DNA of 64,000 nt from CAYVTZ01 sp964454685 (lineage in GTDB: Bacteria > Bacillota > Clostridia > Christensenellales > Christensenellaceae): NCBI GenBank assembly GCA_964454685.1, contig CAYVTZ010000010.1, positions 31,085 to 95,084 of the forward strand, given 5' to 3'. Both the position numbers and the translations under genes were made by a program. Positions 43,996 to 52,224 of this stretch are shown piece by piece. Every line of letters begins with the position of its first letter. The first letter of the stretch is position 1. Below the pieces are notes generated by a model. It saw only the letters and a list, made by a program, of their open reading frames with translations. It did not search any database and was not told the DNA's origin.

Positions 43996-45518
43996 GATAT
44001 GTGTTTACCCTCCCCGTTTGCAGCGACCAGCAAGGAATGCTCGGTGATCTCTTCCTTACTGATTTCGCCAATAATCTGTCCTTCGCGCAGGATAACAGCG
44101 CGGTCAGAAAGCCCGACCACTTCGGGCAAGTCGCTGGATAACAGAATCACAGCGTTGCCGCGCGCCGCATAGTCCAGCACTGCTTGGTGGATGATCTGCT
44201 TTGCGCCGATGTCCACGCCGCGGGTCGGTTCGTCCAAGATCAGCACATTCACGTCCGTCGCCAGCCATTTTGCCATCAGCACCTTCTGCTGATTGCCGCC
44301 GGAGAAGTTGTTCACAATGCGATCCGGTTCGGGCGGATATACGGAAAGCTCCGCAATCTTCTCATTCACGATGCCCAAATGTTTTTTTGGATTGTAGAAG
44401 GGTCCTTTTTCCAAATTGTCAATAATGGCGGAAAGCACATTGTCTGTCACGCTCTGTTTGAGCGCCAGCCCCGCCACTTTGCGATCCTCGGTCAGATAAC
44501 CAATGCCCGCCTGAATCGCTTGAGACATATTCTTAAATTCACATTTCTTGCCGTTCAGCGTCACCGTTCCTTCGTCCAGCGGATCTACACCGCACAAAAC
44601 GCGTCCGATTTCGCTTCTTCCTGAGCCTGCAAGACCAACCACCGCCAGCACCTCGCCCCTGTGGAGCTCAAAGTCAATATGATGGAAGAATCCCCAGCGC
44701 GTCAAGTTTTCCACTTTCAAAATCTCTTCGCCGATGTTCGCCGAATGCGTCGCATAAAAGTCTTTTACGGATTTGCCTACCATCATTTCAATCAAATGGT
44801 CGGTGTTGGTTTCCTCCACCGGATAGGTTCCCACCTTTTTGCCGTCGCGCATGACGGTAATGTTGTCCGCCACTTCAAAAATCTCCTGCAAATGGTGCGA
44901 AATATAGATAATGGCAAGTCCCTGCGATTTCAACGTTTCAATAATTTTAAACAAGCGCTGCACTTCCTCACTGGAAAGCGCCGAGGTCGGCTCGTCCATA
45001 ACGATGATAGAAGGGTTGTTCCCCAAAACTTTCGCAATCTCCACCAACTGTGCCTCGCACTGGCTGATTTCGGAAATTTCTTTGGTCGGGTCAATGTACT
45101 CCAGACCCACGCGCCCCAGCAATTCCTTGGTCTGCCGAATCGCCTCTTTTTTGTCAATAAACAAGGCATTTTTCTTGGGCAGCCGTCCCGCCAGCATGTT
45201 TTCGTAAATCGAAATGCGGCGCGCAAGGCTCAGTTCCTGATAAATCATGCCCACGCCATGCTCTTTTGCCATAGACGGGGTGTGCAGTGCACACACATTA
45301 CCATTGATCAGGATATCGCCGGTGTAGTCGTTAAACAGCCCCGCCAGCACCTTCATCAGCGTAGATTTTCCAGCGCCATTCTCCCCCACCAGCGCATGGA
45401 CTTCACCGGGTCTGACTGTGAACGTCACGCCATCCACGGCCAGTGTACCCGGAAACCGCTTGGTGACGTTGTTCATCTCAAGTGCATAGGCCGCTTGTGT
45501 GTTTGGCTTTTCACTCAT
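43992..45518 (-). CDS. ABC sugar importer ATPase (two ABC domains)
   Basis: This 508-residue RbsA/MglA-like tandem ATPase has a first domain with GENGAGKST and VMDEPTSALSSEE, and a second with GLAGSGRSEIGRVL, NFSGGNQQKVLMAKW and LDEPTRGVDIGAK. It energises the permease pair. It is the first gene of the nine-gene deoxysugar operon; AGGGAG lies 9 bases ahead of the ATG. The operon faces the YesN/YesM genes, its likely regulators. Confidence 0.94.
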   Translation of the reverse strand: MSEKPNTQAAYALEMNNVTKRFPGTLAVDGVTFTVRPGEVHALVGENGAGKSTLMKVLAGLFNDYTGDILINGNVCALHTPSMAKEHGVGMIYQELSLARRISIYENMLAGRLPKKNALFIDKKEAIRQTKELLGRVGLEYIDPTKEISEISQCEAQLVEIAKVLGNNPSIIVMDEPTSALSSEEVQRLFKIIETLKSQGLAIIYISHHLQEIFEVADNITVMRDGKKVGTYPVEETNTDHLIEMMVGKSVKDFYATHSANIGEEILKVENLTRWGFFHHIDFELHRGEVLAVVGLAGSGRSEIGRVLCGVDPLDEGTVTLNGKKCEFKNMSQAIQAGIGYLTEDRKVAGLALKQSVTDNVLSAIIDNLEKGPFYNPKKHLGIVNEKIAELSVYPPEPDRIVNNFSGGNQQKVLMAKWLATDVNVLILDEPTRGVDIGAKQIIHQAVLDYAARGNAVILLSSDLPEVVGLSDRAVILREGQIIGEISKEEITEHSLLVAANGEGKHIS

Positions 45519-45875
45519 GCTAATACTCCCTCTTTCTTTATTGATGGTTTTTCACGCAATTCGCAAACATAAAAAACCATGTCTCTATCCTCAAACCACC
45601 GCCATACCGCGTAAAATCGGCACAATCGTGTGATTTTCAAACACTTTTTTATCATAAATCACAATGCTTGGAATCTTTTCTCATTAGTATTATATGCAAT
45701 TCCAAGCGTAAAGCGAATAGAATATTTTTAACAAAACTTGGAAAAATTTGTACAATTTATAAAAATTCGATTCTGAAATTTTTCACAGCTCTTCGATTCT
45801 TTTTGCATTCCACCGCGCTTTACGCTACAATATGTACTAACTACCGCTACGAATTTCAAAACGGGGAGTATTCGG
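45519..45875. other. Divergent control region of the deoxysugar operon and yesNM-like genes
   Basis: No gene is visible in these 357 bases. A plus-strand promoter lies at 45803-45831. On the minus strand a TATAAT (about 45690) with a poor -35 could serve the ABC operon, as expected for an activator-dependent promoter. Confidence 0.55.
45803..45831 (+). promoter_or_regulatory. Promoter of the response regulator/sensor kinase pair
   Basis: TTGCAT (45803-45808) and TACAAT (45826-45831) are 17 bases apart, 45 bases before the ATG, which has GGGGAGT as ribosome site. Confidence 0.7.
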
Positions 45876-47456
45876 ATGTATAAACTTTTGATCGCAGACG
45901 ATGAAGACCAACTGCGCAACCTGATTCTGACACAAATCGATTGGAATGCAATCGGCTTTGAAGTGATCGGGGCGCGCGATGGCAAGGAAGCGCTTGAGCT
46001 TGTGGATGCCGGCTTTGTGCCGGATGCTCTGCTCACCGATGTGCGTATGCCCTTTGTTGACGGGCTGGAATTGTGTGAACGCCTCAAAGAACGTTATCAC
46101 GATATCCTGACCATCGTGCTCTCAGGTCATGACGAATTTTCTTATGCCAAAAAGTCCATGCAGCTTGGCACCACTGATTATTTGCTAAAGCCCATCCGCC
46201 CTTCCGCGCTCAAAGAAGCCATGCAAAGTCTCAAAGAAAAGCTGGATCTGGCAGCGTCACGCAAACAGGATCTCGCAAACATCCGCATGCAGCTGGACGA
46301 AAGCATGCCGATTCTGCGCCAGCAATATCTGCTCATGCTGCTTTACGATTCCTTCCCGCAAGAGATGATTCTCGATCAGTTCTCCTATCTTGGTATCGAG
46401 CTTGCGGGCAATTCTTATACGCTCTGTCTGCTTTCACATCCCGTCATCGCTAATCCTGCGGATAAATTTTTCACCTGCTTTGCCGTGCAAAATCTACTGC
46501 AAAAGCTGTTCCCATCCGATTGCGCCTGCTTTTTTGACAATGCGGGCATGCAGATGGTGTTGTGTGGCTCCGGCGGCGAGCCTGCCGAACGGGATCAAAT
46601 CAAAGATGCTTTGCAAGAGGCGATCGCGCGGGTAGGCGCGCAGTTTTCCTTGCAAGCCACGGCGGCAATGGGCATCGATGTCACCTCCCTGTCCGATCTT
46701 CCCGAAGCGTATAAGAGTGCGCTTGCCGCGCTGGAAGAACAGATTATCGGCGGCAGCGGCGTGGTGTACGATGCACTGGAAAGCACCTCTTTCTTAGAAG
46801 ATACCCGTCTGGAGCTTCCCTTTGCACTTGCGGAGAAGGTCGCCTCTATTTTTGCGTACGAGCAGGTCGAAGTATTGGAGCACAACCTTCAAGCATTGTT
46901 TGACGAGGTGCGCTCGCATCACTATAAAGAGATCACCTATTTACGGCTGTTGTGCGCCGATCTAATCAACAATATCCATCGTTCCGCAAACCGCGGGAAG
47001 ATTTCCATTGACGGTGAAATTTATGATCGGCTGTTCGTCGCCACAAATTGGGGCGAACTGCAAAACATCGTCCGCCAGCATGTGCTCGCACTCAAAACAG
47101 ACAGCGATCAGGCCCGCGCGCAAAAGCAAAGCGGCGTCATCCAGCAAGCCTTTGATTATATCGAACAGAACTTTGCAGACCCCTCGCTCTCGCTTTCCAA
47201 AACAGCGCAAGTGCTCTTTGTCTCGCCGTCTTATCTCAGCAACCTGTTCAAACGCAAGTGTAATATGAACTTTGTGGACTATGTGACGCATTTGCGGGTG
47301 GAGCGCGCCAAAAAGCTGCTGCTGGAAACGGAAATGAAGGCATACGAAATCGCCACCAAGGTCGGATATAAAGACCCTCAGTATTTCTCAAACAGCTTTA
47401 AACGGCAAACCGGCATGTCGCCATCCGAGTTTCGCTCTCATGGGATTGAATCATGA
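45876..47456 (+). CDS. YesN-type response regulator with AraC DNA-binding domain
   Basis: This 526-residue protein has an N-terminal receiver with intact phosphorylation site (ADDED near 9-13, D54 in LLTDVRMPFVDG, and KP near 105), a long middle region, and a C-terminal AraC double HTH (about 425-520: LSLSKTAQVLFVSPSYLSNLFKRKCNMNFVDYV and AYEIATKVGYKDPQYFSNSFKRQTGMSPSEFR). It is expected to activate the divergent ABC/fucI operon. It overlaps the kinase gene by four bases. Confidence 0.93.
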   Translation: MYKLLIADDEDQLRNLILTQIDWNAIGFEVIGARDGKEALELVDAGFVPDALLTDVRMPFVDGLELCERLKERYHDILTIVLSGHDEFSYAKKSMQLGTTDYLLKPIRPSALKEAMQSLKEKLDLAASRKQDLANIRMQLDESMPILRQQYLLMLLYDSFPQEMILDQFSYLGIELAGNSYTLCLLSHPVIANPADKFFTCFAVQNLLQKLFPSDCACFFDNAGMQMVLCGSGGEPAERDQIKDALQEAIARVGAQFSLQATAAMGIDVTSLSDLPEAYKSALAALEEQIIGGSGVVYDALESTSFLEDTRLELPFALAEKVASIFAYEQVEVLEHNLQALFDEVRSHHYKEITYLRLLCADLINNIHRSANRGKISIDGEIYDRLFVATNWGELQNIVRQHVLALKTDSDQARAQKQSGVIQQAFDYIEQNFADPSLSLSKTAQVLFVSPSYLSNLFKRKCNMNFVDYVTHLRVERAKKLLLETEMKAYEIATKVGYKDPQYFSNSFKRQTGMSPSEFRSHGIES

Positions 47457-49243
47457 AAAAATTCCCCTCAGCAAAAAGGCATTCCTTAATGTTTCGCGTC
47501 TGCTTGATCACCTTTGCGATCACCTTCGCGTTCCTGCTGCTGATTTCTTTTTACAGCGGGTCTATTCTCTACGACAATTCTTACAATGATACGCGTAATT
47601 ATTCCTCCCAGCTTTTCGAGCAAATCAGCATCAACGTCAGCAATTCCATCGGTTCCATCAATAACATCGCCACCGTCGCCGCGCGCCATCCGGATGTGCT
47701 GGGCTTTGTGTTCGCTACTACGCCACGCGATTCCAATCTCACGCAATACTATGAAATGATCGACTCCATTCGCGCTTTTTTAAACAATCTTTGCGTCGCG
47801 CAAGACAATATCGAGCGCGTGTTTGTGCTCTCAACCAATCATGAATATTATGCCAGCACGTCATCCAGTCCTTTCGTGGTCTCCTTTGAATTTGCGCAGC
47901 AGGAGTGGTATCAACAGGCGCTGCGCAGCAGTGGGCAGCCCATTTTGGTGCCTTCGCACATTCCCGAATATGTCGTAGGACAAAGTAAACCGGTCATCTC
48001 TTATGTCTTTCCAATCTCGCTGATTGATGGTCTGGATCCGGTGGGCATGATCGTTGTGGACATTCAGGCAAACACCTTCGACGCAATTTGCAACGAGGTC
48101 TCTTTAGGCGACAGCGGCTATTCCTATATCATCAATTCCAAAGGCGAGGCAATCTATCACCCGCTTGCAGACCAAACCAATCCCATCGCAATCCCCGCTT
48201 CAGATCGCGTCTATACGCCGGATATTCTGTTTGGCAGAACGTCATTCACACAGGTAAACGGCTTCAATATCGAAAACCTTGTGATGTCCAAATCGTTGCC
48301 GGATACCGATTGGTACGCTGTGGGCGTGGTTCCCACCGCGCAGCTCAATGCCGCCGCCTCCGAACTGCGCAACACGCAAATTTTTGTCGGCACATTGGTT
48401 GCGGCAATCGTGTCCGTGCTGCTCACGCTGTTTTTGAATGCGCACGTGTTCCAGCGTCTGTTCCGGCTGCAGCATCACATGGCGGACATCCGCCAAGGCA
48501 ATCTGAATGCGGCGTTTGATGTCGGTGCCCCCGATGAAATCGGCGAGCTGGGCGACGGCTTCAATCGCATGACCACACAAATCAAGCAACTGATTGCCGA
48601 TGTCTCCATCAAAGAGGATCAGAAACGGCAAGCAGAGTTTGCCGCGCTGCAAGCGCAAATCAATCCGCATTTTTTGTACAACACCTTGGATTCCATCGTT
48701 TGGATGGCGGAGACCAACCCCGTCGGAGCATCGGAAATGGCATACCGCCTTGCCTCCTTCTTCCGTCTCTCGCTGTCGCGCGGCGCAGATATCGTGCCGC
48801 TTTCACAGGAGCTCGAACATATCAAAACCTATCTGCAAATTCAAAAAATACGCTATGAAAGTTATTTTGATTTTGAAATACACGTCGCGCAGGACGTCGC
48901 TATGTTCCCCGTTCCCAAGCTCATTGTGCAGCCGTTGGTGGAAAATGCAATCTATCACGGCATCAAGCCTGCCGGCAGGAAATGTACGCTCAGCGTTCAT
49001 GCGTTCCGTTATCATCATTTCGTGCTGATTGAGGTATCGGACGATGGCGTGGGCATCGCACCCGAACAAATCCCGCGCATCCTGCGCGGAGAGACCCCGC
49101 CGGATAATCGCATGAGCGGCGTAGGCGTAAAAAATGTGGACGAGCGCGTCAAGTTATATTACCCCATGCACTCCGGTCTCTTTTTCCGCTCTCACGAAGG
49201 CTTCGGCACACTTTCCTGCATTTATATTTACGATCAAACGTAA
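47453..49243 (+). CDS. YesM-type sensor histidine kinase
   Basis: This 596-residue protein has two transmembrane helices (about 14-34 and 306-328) flanking a large extracellular dCache-like sensor, then HAMP, a His kinase motif (QAQINPHFLYNTLDSIVWMAE, His near 405), and a C-terminal ATPase with LVENAIYHGIKP and DDGVGIAPEQIP. It belongs to the LytS/YesM class that senses extracellular sugars or a binding-protein complex, and is the cognate kinase of the preceding regulator. Confidence 0.94.
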   Translation: MKKFPSAKRHSLMFRVCLITFAITFAFLLLISFYSGSILYDNSYNDTRNYSSQLFEQISINVSNSIGSINNIATVAARHPDVLGFVFATTPRDSNLTQYYEMIDSIRAFLNNLCVAQDNIERVFVLSTNHEYYASTSSSPFVVSFEFAQQEWYQQALRSSGQPILVPSHIPEYVVGQSKPVISYVFPISLIDGLDPVGMIVVDIQANTFDAICNEVSLGDSGYSYIINSKGEAIYHPLADQTNPIAIPASDRVYTPDILFGRTSFTQVNGFNIENLVMSKSLPDTDWYAVGVVPTAQLNAAASELRNTQIFVGTLVAAIVSVLLTLFLNAHVFQRLFRLQHHMADIRQGNLNAAFDVGAPDEIGELGDGFNRMTTQIKQLIADVSIKEDQKRQAEFAALQAQINPHFLYNTLDSIVWMAETNPVGASEMAYRLASFFRLSLSRGADIVPLSQELEHIKTYLQIQKIRYESYFDFEIHVAQDVAMFPVPKLIVQPLVENAIYHGIKPAGRKCTLSVHAFRYHHFVLIEVSDDGVGIAPEQIPRILRGETPPDNRMSGVGVKNVDERVKLYYPMHSGLFFRSHEGFGTLSCIYIYDQT

Positions 49244-49336
49244 CGGCGTTTTGTCGCAGGGCATCGCTCCACAAAGCCTTATGTCGCAACCAAACTGCAT
49301 GTTGACCACTTGCCGCAAGCAGCATGCGCCTTTTCC

Positions 49337-50206
49337 TCAGCCTCCCAATCCATGGTTCTGCTTGCGATATTGCGCAGGTGTCACACCCTCAATCTGCCGA
49401 AAACGCGCAATCATGTGAGATAAATCATAGAACCCCAATTCCTCTGCGATCTCCTCCAGTGGCTTTGCCGTCGTAATCAACAAGTAACACGCCTGGCTGA
49501 TTCTGCGACCCATGACATACTGCGAAAGGGGCAGTCCGCTGATCTGCCGGAATTTCCGGGAAAAATACGCGGCATTATACCCGAATCGATGAGCAAGCTC
49601 CCGTAAGGGCAGCTCCTGCGTGTAGTGCGCGTTCACATATTTCAGGATCCCCTGCGCATCCGTAGGCATGTGCTCATCCCGCATCTCCTTGCACAACGTG
49701 GTCAGCATCGCATAGAGATCCAGATTCACGTTCAGCCAGTCGTCATATTCCACTCTGGAAAGAATCTGCGTGATGTATGTCATCGCGTCGGCAAACGCCA
49801 CCCCCTCAAAAACAGGTTGCGCGTGTTCCAACACATGTTGTGTCATCTGCGGTGTATGCCCGCCAAAAAATTCCACAAAGCACAATCCCATCGGGTCAGA
49901 GGGATCGCTCGCGTATTCATGTCGCTCGTATGGCGGCAGCAAAAACATCTGCCCCGCGCGCAGCAAGTGCGTTTTTCCCCGAAAGGTCACACTTCCATGC
50001 CCCGCAAGCACGCAATGCACCACCCCAAAGCAGTAGGTCTCATTGCGCCGGATATAAAAATCCGCCGGGGTGCGCAACACCACGCCCGCCCGATTGACGC
50101 GATAGAACAAGCTGCTCCCCTCAAACGGGCGTGGCGAAATGTATAATATTTCATGCTTCGGGTGCGATTCAATCTGGAATCCCCTTTTCAATTCGGCATT
50201 TTTCAA
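49337..50206 (-). CDS. AraC-family regulator with cupin sensor
   Basis: This protein of about 289 residues has an N-terminal cupin-like sugar-sensing domain (AGHGSVTFRGKTHLLRAGQMFLLPPYERHEY) and a C-terminal AraC HTH pair (LPLRELAHRFGYNAAYFSRKFRQISGLPLSQYV; PLEEIAEELGFYDLSHMIARFRQIEGVTPAQYR). It diverges from the URO-D gene at 50386 and probably controls it. The proposed start is TTG, 9 bases after GGGAGG; a GTG seven codons upstream (50227) is possible but has no ribosome site. Confidence 0.88.
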   Translation of the reverse strand: MKNAELKRGFQIESHPKHEILYISPRPFEGSSLFYRVNRAGVVLRTPADFYIRRNETYCFGVVHCVLAGHGSVTFRGKTHLLRAGQMFLLPPYERHEYASDPSDPMGLCFVEFFGGHTPQMTQHVLEHAQPVFEGVAFADAMTYITQILSRVEYDDWLNVNLDLYAMLTTLCKEMRDEHMPTDAQGILKYVNAHYTQELPLRELAHRFGYNAAYFSRKFRQISGLPLSQYVMGRRISQACYLLITTAKPLEEIAEELGFYDLSHMIARFRQIEGVTPAQYRKQNHGLGG

Positions 50207-50385
50207 TCTTAAAACCCTCCCATCCACATACCATTCATGTAAAAATCATACTATTTTTTGAAAAATTTGTCCATAACGCCACACTTGTTTTTTCGTTATA
50301 ATGCTCGTAAATCCATAAAGAAAATCGAATACACCCGTAAACCATCACGGGAAACCAAGCGCAACCAAAACAGGAGGACTCATCC

Positions 50386-51453
50386 ATGACTTCAAAAGAA
50401 AGAATCAGAGCGGCAATCCAGCATCAACCCACCGATCGTATCCCTTCCACCATGCAATGCGTTGAAACGCAGTGGGAGAAACTAAAACAACACTTTGGTG
50501 TCCGGACGGAAAACGATGTCATGGACATTCTCGAAATTGACACTCGGATTTTAGACATGCCCCCCTATATCGGGCCTGCCAAACCGGATTATGTCAACGA
50601 GGACGGCGAAACAGTGATGACGCATCCCATGGGGTTTGAATATGTCAACAAATGGAACGGCATCGAGTATAACATGCACATCACTAAAATGCCGTACAAT
50701 CATATCGAAACATGGGAAGATTTCGAGTCGTTTGACGGCTGGCTGAATCCGGATCATTACGATTACAATGCCGTCAAAGAATTTTGCGATCAGCACGCAG
50801 ATAAAGCCATCCGCATCGGCTGGCCGGGACCCTATCAAGTATTCACAATGATGTACGACGCTGAAAAATTCTATATCAACATGTATGAAAAGCCCGACCT
50901 CATCAAGGCAATGCTCAAGCGTTACTGTGATGCAAGCCTGGAGCTTTATGAACGTATGTTCATTGCATCCGGCGACCGCATCGATATCCTGCGTTGCTGT
51001 GATGATTACGGCACGCAGATCAGCCTGCTGTTCAGCCCCGCCATGTGGGATGAGTTCTTTGCCGAGAATACGCAGCGCTTCATTGATCTGGCGCACAAAC
51101 ACAACTGCTTTTACCTGCAGCATTCCTGCGGTGCCATTCGCCCCATCATCCCCAATCTGCTCAAGCTCGGCGTGGATATCATCGAGCCGATTCAAAAAGT
51201 GGCGGGCTTAGAGGCAGACGAGCTCAAAGCGGACTTTGGCAAAGAGGTTTGTTTCCAAGGCGGTGTCGATACGCAGGGCGTATTGCCGCTGGGCACCACA
51301 GAAGAAGTGTTCGCGGAAACGACACGCATCATTCGGGCACTCTCTGCGGGCAGTGGCTACATCCTCGCCCCCAGTCAAGATTTCGAAGGCGACGTTCCGG
51401 TAGAAAATGTGCTCGCGTTGTATGAAGCACGGAAGCAATTCGGCGGGTTTTAA
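50386..51453 (+). CDS. URO-D/MtaA-family methyltransferase-like protein (4)
   Basis: This 355-residue URO-D-fold protein has LQHSCGAIRPIIPNLLKLGVDIIEPIQ (HxC motif, His near 245) and, where MtaA has its third Cys, APSQDFEGDVPVENV with Gln. It shares FQGGVDTQGVLPLGT with the operon paralogues. No corrinoid protein or other partner adjoins it. AGGAGGACTCATCC precedes the ATG. A TATAAT at 50297-50302 is the likely -10. Expression is probably under the divergent AraC regulator. Function unknown. Confidence 0.82.
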   Translation: MTSKERIRAAIQHQPTDRIPSTMQCVETQWEKLKQHFGVRTENDVMDILEIDTRILDMPPYIGPAKPDYVNEDGETVMTHPMGFEYVNKWNGIEYNMHITKMPYNHIETWEDFESFDGWLNPDHYDYNAVKEFCDQHADKAIRIGWPGPYQVFTMMYDAEKFYINMYEKPDLIKAMLKRYCDASLELYERMFIASGDRIDILRCCDDYGTQISLLFSPAMWDEFFAENTQRFIDLAHKHNCFYLQHSCGAIRPIIPNLLKLGVDIIEPIQKVAGLEADELKADFGKEVCFQGGVDTQGVLPLGTTEEVFAETTRIIRALSAGSGYILAPSQDFEGDVPVENVLALYEARKQFGGF

Positions 51454-51695
51454 CGTTCAGACCACCTGCCTCACCGGTGGCTTGCGTCAGCAGGGGGAAT
51501 GTAATCCTCCTGCTGAATGCGTCATCGGCAGCAAGCATGTCCTTTGACTCAATGAGCTTCACCTGTTTGCAACAAAACTTGCGGGCGCATCCCGCTTGCC
51601 TGCGTTAAGACATATCACCGTTTTAGCACACTGCTGTTTCCCCTGTTTTTTCTCTCCTGCGTCGCGGCCACTGCTTCCCCGGTGCTTCCAACACA

Positions 51696-51728
51696 AAAAG
51701 CAGCCTCCGCTCCGGAAGCCGCTTTTTT
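51696..51728. terminator. Terminator after the Dabb gene (possibly bidirectional)
   Basis: AAAAGC-a-GCCTCCG pairs with CGGAAGC-c-GCTTTTTT across a three-base loop. T runs are available on both strands. It lies 21 bases past the stop of the minus-strand Dabb gene and about 240 bases beyond the plus-strand URO-D gene. The remainder of 51454-51695 shows nothing recognisable. Confidence 0.75.
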
Positions 51729-51748
51729 ACTCCTGTCATATGCCCGGG

Positions 51749-52051
51749 TTACATCTCCTGCAAATCAATCTCCATAAAGTCCGCTACCTCCGGCAGCCAT
51801 CTTTCCTGAACATATTTGACATGGTCGGGGTGCACATTGTAGCTTTGATAGTCCTCATTGTTTGCAAATTCAAAGGAAAAAACGTAGTCAAATCCATTCT
51901 TCGGGCTAACCTCTACGCACTGCGCGTAATGCTGCACAAAGGGAATCGCCCCTAAAACCTCCTCGGAATCCTGCAAAAACTTCGCTTCCTCGGCGCTGCC
52001 TTTTGCGTGCTTGAGTTTGAAAACCACCATGTGACGTATCGCTTGCTTCAT
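51749..52051 (-). CDS. Dabb-domain (stress-responsive alpha/beta barrel) protein
   Basis: This 100-residue dimeric ferredoxin-like protein has IRHMVVFKLKHAKGSAEEAKFLQ, the FDYVFSFEFANNEDYQSYNVHPDHVKYV core and an acidic end, as in Dabb proteins. In Clostridia these often accompany sugar-catabolic genes, but their activity is not defined. The ATG at 52051 follows AAGGAGG; the longer frame from 52171 crosses a terminator and is rejected. Confidence 0.9.
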   Translation of the reverse strand: MKQAIRHMVVFKLKHAKGSAEEAKFLQDSEEVLGAIPFVQHYAQCVEVSPKNGFDYVFSFEFANNEDYQSYNVHPDHVKYVQERWLPEVADFMEIDLQEM

Positions 52052-52136
52052 TGTTCTACCTCCTTCGTTTCCTTCATTGTACCACACATGCCGTAAAAAA
52101 ACACCTCTGCTGTCCTGTTTCTCTTTGTACGGGACA

Positions 52137-52182
52137 GGAAAAAAGCCCCCGATCATGGCATCGCGCCACAACCGGAGGCTTT
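52137..52182 (-). terminator. Terminator of the autolysin gene
   Basis: AAAGCCCCCG (52142-52151) pairs with CGGAGGCTTT (52173-52182), with TGGC/GCCA inside. On the minus strand the stem is followed by TTTTTTCC. It lies about 45 bases past the stop. Confidence 0.8.
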
Positions 52183-52224
52183 CTGAATGTCTATCGAGTG
52201 GCTATTGCCATCTCTATTGTATGG

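Noticed and set aside
36693..51453. Heme-pathway HemE identity for the URO-D-family genes
   Set aside because: Three carry HxCG as in corrinoid methyltransferases, none is near other heme genes, and there are four paralogues tied to sugar genes.
52051..52171. N-terminal extension of the Dabb protein by 40 residues
   Set aside because: The extension overlaps the autolysin terminator region and lacks a ribosome site, while AAGGAGG sits correctly before the internal ATG.
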